10,636 nucleotides of DNA from assembly GCA_013153795.1 (NCBI GenBank), contig JAADDV010000099.1, forward strand, positions 1 through 10,636, written 5' to 3'. The stretch is from Aquificota bacterium (GTDB lineage: Bacteria; Aquificota; Aquificia; Aquificales; Hydrogenothermaceae). The first letter of the stretch is position 1, and each line of letters starts with the position of its first letter. The translations under genes were made by a program, and so were the position numbers. Shown piece by piece: positions 6,148 through 10,636 of this stretch. The notes beneath the pieces are model-generated. The model did not search any database. It was given only the letters and a program-made list of their open reading frames with translations, and had not been told where the DNA came from.

Positions 6148-6781
6148 GTATATAGACCATACAAATCTAAAGCCTTATGCAACATCTAAAGATATAGAAA
6201 AACTCTGCAAAGAAGCTATAGAATACGGTTTTTATGCTGTTTGTGTGAATCCTTTTTATATATCTTTTGCAAAAGAAATTTTAAAAAAAACTGATACAAA
6301 GGTAGCTACTGTTGTAGGATTTCCTCTTGGAGCAAATACACTAAAAACAAAACTTACAGAAGCAACAAATGCCTGTTATAACGGTGCTGATGAGCTTGAT
6401 ATTGTCTGGAATATAGGAGCTTTTAAAGAAGGAAAATATGATTACGTAGAAAGTGAGCTAAAAACTATTATTTCTTATACAGAAAAATGTATCCACAAAA
6501 TAATAGTTGAAACAGCTTATCTTACCCATGATGAGAAAGTTATTGCTGTAAAAATAGTAAAAAATAGCGGAGCAGAATTTATAAAAACATCAACAGGTTT
6601 TGCCCCAAAGGGAGCAACTATAGAGGATGTTAAACTTTTTAAAAGTCTTGCAGGAGAACAACTTAAAGTAAAAGCTTCTGGAGGTATAAGAGATTATAAA
6701 ACTGCCTTAAATATGATAAAAGCTGGAGCAGATAGAATTGGAACTAGCTATGGAGTGCAGATTGTAAAAGGCACTCCATAG
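6122..6781 (+). CDS. deoC: Deoxyribose-phosphate aldolase DeoC, 219 aa
   Basis: DeoC cleaves 2-deoxy-D-ribose 5-phosphate to glyceraldehyde 3-phosphate and acetaldehyde, and is a TIM-barrel class I aldolase. The Schiff-base lysine is Lys155 in FIKTSTGF. The second active-site lysine is Lys184 in VKASGGIRD, and the catalytic aspartate is Asp93 in ELDIVWNIG. 'IDHTNLKPYAT' near the N-terminus and 'RIGTSYGVQIV' near the end (phosphate site) complete the pattern. At 219 residues it has the short form common in thermophiles. It is read in a different frame from prmA and overlaps it by 26 bases, so translational coupling is likely. It is the last gene of the operon; the final codons and stop form part of a terminator hairpin. 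No other nucleoside-catabolism gene is adjacent. Confidence 0.95.
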   Translation: MHLSLNIAKYIDHTNLKPYATSKDIEKLCKEAIEYGFYAVCVNPFYISFAKEILKKTDTKVATVVGFPLGANTLKTKLTEATNACYNGADELDIVWNIGAFKEGKYDYVESELKTIISYTEKCIHKIIVETAYLTHDEKVIAVKIVKNSGAEFIKTSTGFAPKGATIEDVKLFKSLAGEQLKVKASGGIRDYKTALNMIKAGADRIGTSYGVQIVKGTP

Positions 6782-6789
6782 TTTTAATT
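6748..6789 (+). terminator. Terminator hairpin overlapping the deoC stop codon
   Basis: CTATGGAGTGC (6748-6758) and GCACTCCATAG (6771-6781) are a perfect 11-bp inverted repeat with a 12-base loop. They are followed by TTTTAATT. The second arm contains the TAG stop, so the whole stem is coding. On the minus strand the same stem lies downstream of galE but has no T tract after it, so it serves mainly the plus strand. Confidence 0.75.
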
Positions 6790-7765
6790 AAAATTTTGGA
6801 TTTTTTTCCCAATTCCAAGCAGTTTTTATTATAAATTCTAAATCATCATATTTTGGTTTCCAGTTTAATTTTTCTTTTAATTTAGTTGAATCAGCAACTA
6901 AAACAGCAGGGTCTCCCTCTCTTCTACCAGTTTCTTCAACTGGAAAATCTATACCTGTTACTTTTTTTGCCGTTTCAACAACTTCTTTAACTGTATATCC
7001 ATGTCCATATCCACAGTTGAAAATATCACTTTTTCCACCGTTTATCAGATATTCTAAAGCTAGAATATGGGCATCTGCTAAATCATCAACATGAATAAAA
7101 TCTCTTATACATGTCCCATCTGGAGTTGGATAATCAGTGCCATATATATATAGTTTGTCATATTCTCCCTTAGCAGTTTTTAATGCTCTAGTTATAAGAT
7201 GAGTAGCATTTTTATAGCTTTGACCTATTCTACCTTCAGGGTCAGCCCCAGCTACATTAAAATATCTTAAAGAAACATAGTTAAAATCTTTATTTGCAAA
7301 ATCTAAATCTTGTAAAATTTTTTCTACAAAAGCTTTTGATTGTCCATACGGATTAATTGGATTTATTTTAGCTGTTTCTTTAACAGGAATTTCTTCTGGA
7401 TTTCCATAAACAGCTGCTGTTGAAGAAAAAATAAAGTTTTTAACTCCTGTTTCTTGCATAGCTTCTAAAAGATTTAAGGTATTTGCAGTATTATTTTTAT
7501 AATACTTAAGAGGATTCCTAACAGATTCAGCAACCTCTATAGACGCAGCAAAATGCATTACAGCATCTGGTTTAAAATCTTGTAAAGTTTTTTTTAAAAA
7601 ATCTTTATCAGCTAGGTCTCCTTCTACTAAATTTCCATATAAAACAGCTTCTTTATGTCCTGTTGAAAGATTATCATATACTAAAATGTTATATCCCTTT
7701 TCTCCCAAAGCCTTAACAACATGACTGCCAATGTATCCCGCCCCTCCAGTAACAAATATTTTCAT
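6788..7765 (-). CDS. galE: UDP-glucose 4-epimerase GalE, 325 aa
   Basis: GalE interconverts UDP-glucose and UDP-galactose (in some versions also the N-acetyl forms) with tightly bound NAD, supplying sugars for surface glycans. The protein is an extended short-chain dehydrogenase. The NAD loop GGAGYIGSH is at residues 7-15. FSSTAAVYG (113-121) holds the catalytic Thr116, equivalent to the usual Ser. Tyr140-x3-Lys144 is in NPYGQSK, and LRYFNVAGADP follows. Near the end 'GRREGDPAVLVADSTK' is the UDP-sugar-binding stretch typical of GalE. Length is normal. The ATG at 7765-7763 has AGGAGG close upstream. It diverges from a sugar-phosphate transferase gene, which suggests a role in lipopolysaccharide or other glycan synthesis. 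It converges on deoC with only 6 bases between stop codons. Confidence 0.95.
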   Translation of the reverse strand: MKIFVTGGAGYIGSHVVKALGEKGYNILVYDNLSTGHKEAVLYGNLVEGDLADKDFLKKTLQDFKPDAVMHFAASIEVAESVRNPLKYYKNNTANTLNLLEAMQETGVKNFIFSSTAAVYGNPEEIPVKETAKINPINPYGQSKAFVEKILQDLDFANKDFNYVSLRYFNVAGADPEGRIGQSYKNATHLITRALKTAKGEYDKLYIYGTDYPTPDGTCIRDFIHVDDLADAHILALEYLINGGKSDIFNCGYGHGYTVKEVVETAKKVTGIDFPVEETGRREGDPAVLVADSTKLKEKLNWKPKYDDLEFIIKTAWNWEKNPKF

Positions 7766-7819
7766 AAAAACCTCCTCATTTTGTTAAATTAAAATTTTAT
7801 TTTTGCTTTTGATTGTAAT

Positions 7820-7848
7820 ATTATACTAATTCAGGAAGAAAACGATAA
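7820..7848 (-). promoter_or_regulatory. Probable galE promoter
   Basis: On the minus strand a perfect TATAAT (7825-7820) lies 17 bases after TTATCG (7848-7843), a poor -35. The plus strand has TATACT at 7822-7827, which could serve the divergent transferase gene, so the two promoters may overlap. The 116 bases between the two genes hold nothing else I can name. Confidence 0.5.
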
Positions 7849-7881
7849 GTCCCAATAGATTAGGGAGAGGTCAAAATCATT

Positions 7882-8895
7882 ATGTTTCTAACATTTTTAG
7901 TTTCTTTTCTTATATCTTTTTTTACTCAAAAGTTTGTAATTTTGCTTTTTGAGAAAAAAAAATTATTTATAGATAAAATCGAAAATAATGAACCTCAAAA
8001 ATTTCATAGTATTCCAACTTCAAGAGGTGGAGGAATAGGTATTTTTCTAGCAAATTTTCTGTTAGTACTTAATCCTCTTGGTATTAAGTTTTTAATTTCT
8101 GGTTCCTTAGCTTTTTTAAGTGGATTATGGGAAGACTTACAAAGAGGTTTATCTCCAAAAATAAGACTGCTGTTTCAAATTCTTTCTGCTGTTTTAGCTG
8201 TTTTATTAATAGGAGCAGTGATAAAAGATATAAGAATAATAGAGTTTCCTTATCCATTAGCAGTCTTATTTACAGTTTTTGCAATTGTAGGAGCTATAAA
8301 TGCAATTAATATAATTGATGGTTTTAATGGTCTTGCTTCAGGAATATCTCTTATGATATTAACTAGTTTTGGAATTGTTTCATATCTTCAAAATGATAAT
8401 GAGCTATTATTTATTATACTGGTTAATATTGGAGCTATTCTTGGATTTATGGTTTTTAATTTTCCTAAAGGAAAAATTTTTTTAGGAGATGGAGGAGCTT
8501 ATTTTCTTGGTTTTGTGATAGCTGAAATATCTATCCTATTACCATACAGACATGAAGAAGTATCTCCGTGGTTTTCTTTAGCTGTTCTTGTTTATCCAGT
8601 ATGGGAAGTTTTATTTTCTTTTTATAGAAAAACAAAAAGGGGATTATCCCCTTTAAAACCAGATAAATTTCATTTTCATATGCTTATAAACAAAAGAATA
8701 ACAAAAAACAACCCAGCTACATCTATAGTTATATGGATTTTTGCTTTTCCTTTTACAGTTTTACCTGTTTTATATTACAACAATACTATAGCTTGTGCTT
8801 TCACAGCTCTTCTTTTTATTCTTATTTATAATGTTTTATATATATCTATTATTAAATTTAAAGTAAAAAATCAGCTATCTTTACTCTTCAAGTAA
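7882..8895 (+). CDS. WecA/MraY-family polyprenyl-phosphate sugar-1-phosphate transferase, 337 aa
   Basis: Members of this membrane family move a HexNAc-1-phosphate from a UDP-sugar to undecaprenyl phosphate, starting O-antigen, teichoic acid or peptidoglycan lipid carriers. The protein is almost entirely hydrophobic helices, about ten by eye. The cytoplasmic catalytic motifs are present: Glu84-Asp85 followed by LQRGLSPKIRLLFQ (first acidic motif, ED rather than DD), and NIIDGFNGLASG with Asp146. GKIFLGDGGAYFLG carries Asp203, and the basic-histidine loop has KFHFHML with His264 and His266. The single-domain WecA-like layout and the HFHM motif favour WecA/WbpL over true MraY, which is longer with different loops. 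AGGGAGAGGT precedes ATG 7882 by about ten bases. Its neighbour galE could supply UDP-sugars. The sugar specificity cannot be read from the sequence. Its end overlaps the reverse gyrase gene by 15 bases, tail to tail. Confidence 0.88.
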   Translation: MFLTFLVSFLISFFTQKFVILLFEKKKLFIDKIENNEPQKFHSIPTSRGGGIGIFLANFLLVLNPLGIKFLISGSLAFLSGLWEDLQRGLSPKIRLLFQILSAVLAVLLIGAVIKDIRIIEFPYPLAVLFTVFAIVGAINAINIIDGFNGLASGISLMILTSFGIVSYLQNDNELLFIILVNIGAILGFMVFNFPKGKIFLGDGGAYFLGFVIAEISILLPYRHEEVSPWFSLAVLVYPVWEVLFSFYRKTKRGLSPLKPDKFHFHMLINKRITKNNPATSIVIWIFAFPFTVLPVLYYNNTIACAFTALLFILIYNVLYISIIKFKVKNQLSLLFK

Positions 8896-10636
8896 GACCT
8901 CTTTATTTTTTATTTTGAAAAACAAATGTCTTTTCTCTAACTCTTCAAATAGCTTTTCAAGTTCTTTTTGATAATCTGCTTCTCCTTTTTCAACTTTATC
9001 CATTATCTCTTCTAGTTCTTTTGTAAAGTTTTCATTTACAAACTGATATATATCTTTTCTTTTCTTTATAAGATTCATAACTGTTCTTCCAAGTTTTGTA
9101 GGGAAAAGGAAACCTCTTCTTTCTACTATGTAATGTCTATCTAAAAGTTTTTGGACTGTAACGGCGTATGTTGAAGGTCTTCCTATTCCTTTTTCTTTCA
9201 TATCCTGAATAACTGTTGCAAAGGTGTAGTATGGAACTTTTGGTCTAAGCTGATATTTTTTCTTATCTTTTACATCTATTTTTCCTTCTGGTATTTCATA
9301 CACACGAACAGGAAGAATAAGGTCATATCCATGTTCTAAAATTTTTGTTAAAACGTCTTCTTCTAATTCTTGACTAAATGCTTTTATTTTGAAAGTTGTC
9401 TTTTCTACTACTGTTTCTTTCATCTGAGATGCCATAAATCTTTTAAAAATAAGGTCATACAATTTTATATGTTCATTTGATATTCCTTGAATATTCATTG
9501 TGTAAAGCATAGAACGAAGTTCATCAGCATCCATTGGTCTTGTAGGTCTTATACACTCGTGGGCTCCTCCTGATGTTGAAAAAGTTCTTGGTTTAAAATA
9601 CTCTTCTCCAAAATTTTCTGTTATATACTCTTTTGCTACAAATATTCCTGCCTCAGAAACTCTTATACTGTCTGTTCTGTGATAAGTAATAAGTCCTGCT
9701 TCAAATAAGTCCTGAGCATACTGCATAGTGTCTTGAGGTGAGTATTTAAGCTCAGCTGCTGCTTCAGAAAGCATAGTGTCTGTTGTAAATGGTTTTACAA
9801 ATAGATGTTCTTCTTCTTTTTTTTCTGATGAAATCATTACAAACTCAAGATGCTCATAAAACCATTTTGCTTCTTTTTTGTCTTCAAATATAAATTCAAA
9901 TGGATAACCATTTATCTCTATTCTTACTACAGCTATTTTTTTCTTTGCCTCATCTGTCCTGTTTATAATCCACTCTAAAACTGGCGTTTGAACTCTTCCT
10001 GCTGAAAGCCAGTGTTTGTGAAGTTTTTTCTGGATATATTGAGATATAGTGAATCCTATCCATCTATCAGCTACTCTTCTCACAAGCTGGGCTTTTACAA
10101 GGTTTACATCAAAATCCCTATAGTTGTGAATTGCTTCTAAAAATGCTCTTTTTGTAACTTCGTGAAACTCTGCTCTTTTTATATTGTAGTTATATGGAGC
10201 AGAGTTTAGATAAAGGTCATAACTTATTTTTTCTCCTTCTGTGTCAGGGTCTGTTGCTATAAATATCTCTTTTACTTCAAGGTCTAACTCTCTTATAGAG
10301 TTTATAATCTCGTTTTTTACTTCATCTATTGGTTCAAAAATAGGGACAAATTCTCCATTTTTCTTTACACCAAAATAATATTCCTCTTTATTAAGGTCAT
10401 ACACATGTCCCTTACTTGCTACTACTGTTAAAAATCTATCTCCTATAGCTATCTCATAAGCATCAAGGTTTTTAAGTTTTCTTCTAAGAGGTTTTCCGAA
10501 AAAGTTTGCTATAGTTCTTGCTTTATTTGGTGATTCAACAATTACAACTGTTGTAAGAAAAGACTGCTTTTCCTCAGGAATAAACTCTCCTCTTAATACT
10601 CTTTTTACTTTTTCTCTATCTTCATCTATCTGTTTT
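8881..10636 (-). CDS. rgy: Reverse gyrase, C-terminal topoisomerase part (5' truncated by window)
   Basis: Reverse gyrase introduces positive supercoils with ATP and marks life at high temperature. The frame is open from the right edge to TAA at 8883-8881, giving 584 residues of the type IA topoisomerase half. In order these are the TOPRIM start VIVESPNKARTIANFFGKP, SKGHVYDL, and the metal-binding ATDPDTEGEK (acidic residues near 10243-10251). Then come LSAGRVQTPVLEWI, GLITYHRTDS with the catalytic tyrosine at 9684-9682, GGAHECIRPTRP and IGRPSTYAVTVQKL. EGEK, the HECIRPTRP context and the VESPNKARTI start match reverse gyrase rather than TopA. The helicase half should lie beyond the edge. A GTG at 10404 is internal, in GHVYDL, not a start. 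There is only one cysteine, so the second zinc finger of many homologues is missing. Confidence 0.9.
   Translation of the reverse strand, partial: KQIDEDREKVKRVLRGEFIPEEKQSFLTTVVIVESPNKARTIANFFGKPLRRKLKNLDAYEIAIGDRFLTVVASKGHVYDLNKEEYYFGVKKNGEFVPIFEPIDEVKNEIINSIRELDLEVKEIFIATDPDTEGEKISYDLYLNSAPYNYNIKRAEFHEVTKRAFLEAIHNYRDFDVNLVKAQLVRRVADRWIGFTISQYIQKKLHKHWLSAGRVQTPVLEWIINRTDEAKKKIAVVRIEINGYPFEFIFEDKKEAKWFYEHLEFVMISSEKKEEEHLFVKPFTTDTMLSEAAAELKYSPQDTMQYAQDLFEAGLITYHRTDSIRVSEAGIFVAKEYITENFGEEYFKPRTFSTSGGAHECIRPTRPMDADELRSMLYTMNIQGISNEHIKLYDLIFKRFMASQMKETVVEKTTFKIKAFSQELEEDVLTKILEHGYDLILPVRVYEIPEGKIDVKDKKKYQLRPKVPYYTFATVIQDMKEKGIGRPSTYAVTVQKLLDRHYIVERRGFLFPTKLGRTVMNLIKKRKDIYQFVNENFTKELEEIMDKVEKGEADYQKELEKLFEELEKRHLFFKIKNKEVLLEE

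Noticed and set aside
8127..8309. A 60-codon plus-strand frame inside the sugar-phosphate transferase gene
   Set aside because: It overlaps essential membrane and catalytic segments in another frame and has no start signal.
8881..10404. A complete 507-residue topoisomerase starting at GTG 10404
   Set aside because: The frame stays open to the window edge, and the upstream residues carry the start of the TOPRIM fold (VIVESPNKARTI). The GTG is the valine of the GHVYDL motif, so the gene is truncated by the window.
8881..10636. Ordinary DNA topoisomerase I (TopA)
   Set aside because: The motif contexts (ATDPDTEGEK, HECIRPTRP, VESPNKARTIANFFGKP) fit reverse gyrase better, and C-terminal zinc-ribbon repeats of TopA are missing. 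The helicase half is outside the window, so a small doubt remains.
1..10636. A novel defence, mobile or CRISPR system
   Set aside because: I see no spaced direct repeats, transposase, integrase, toxin-antitoxin pair or tRNA target, and codon use is uniform. Almost every gene belongs to a familiar housekeeping family.

Overview
The window looks like a chromosomal segment of a thermophilic, AT-rich bacterium. The best clue is the C-terminal part of a reverse gyrase at the right edge, an enzyme known almost only from hyperthermophiles and extreme thermophiles. Other clues are very AT-rich codon use (AGA arginine, ATA isoleucine), Lys/Glu-rich proteins, compact gene packing and a dnaJ-hspR pair. 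A member of the Aquificota, perhaps the Hydrogenothermaceae, is the most natural guess, but this is an inference from gene content and style, not a database match. Nearly all the sequence is accounted for by housekeeping genes. I see no IS element, phage gene, CRISPR array, tRNA or rRNA, and no non-coding stretch longer than about 220 bases.

Layout. (1) Bases 1-1580: the 3' end of a probable glnE (glutamine synthetase adenylyltransferase) converges on a small Bfd-like [2Fe-2S] protein gene, with the two stop codons overlapping. A divergent promoter region separates the latter from argF (ornithine carbamoyltransferase). (2) 1596-3047: a gltD-type iron-sulfur flavoprotein follows argF by 15 bases, and the pair ends at a clear intrinsic terminator. 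(3) 3201-6781: a good sigma-70-type promoter starts a tight five-gene run: dnaJ, hspR, an unrecognised 140-residue protein gene, prmA and deoC. It ends in a hairpin built into the last codons of deoC. (4) 6788-8895: galE on the minus strand and a WecA/MraY-family sugar-phosphate transferase on the plus strand diverge from a shared 116-base region. (5) 8881-10636: the topoisomerase half of reverse gyrase on the minus strand, converging on the transferase gene with a 15-base overlap.

Functionally, the left part has a nitrogen theme: GlnE, Orn carbamoylation and glutamate-synthase-type electron transfer. The central operon couples a chaperone co-factor and its likely heat-shock repressor to ribosomal protein methylation and deoxyribose-phosphate breakdown. 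The galE/transferase pair points to cell-surface polysaccharide or lipid-linked glycan synthesis.

I did not find a convincing new defence or mobile system. The points most worth a second look are the uncharacterised gene between hspR and prmA, the apparent lack of the second zinc finger in the reverse gyrase, the nested inverted repeat at the glnE/Bfd-like junction, and the terminator that overlaps the deoC stop codon.
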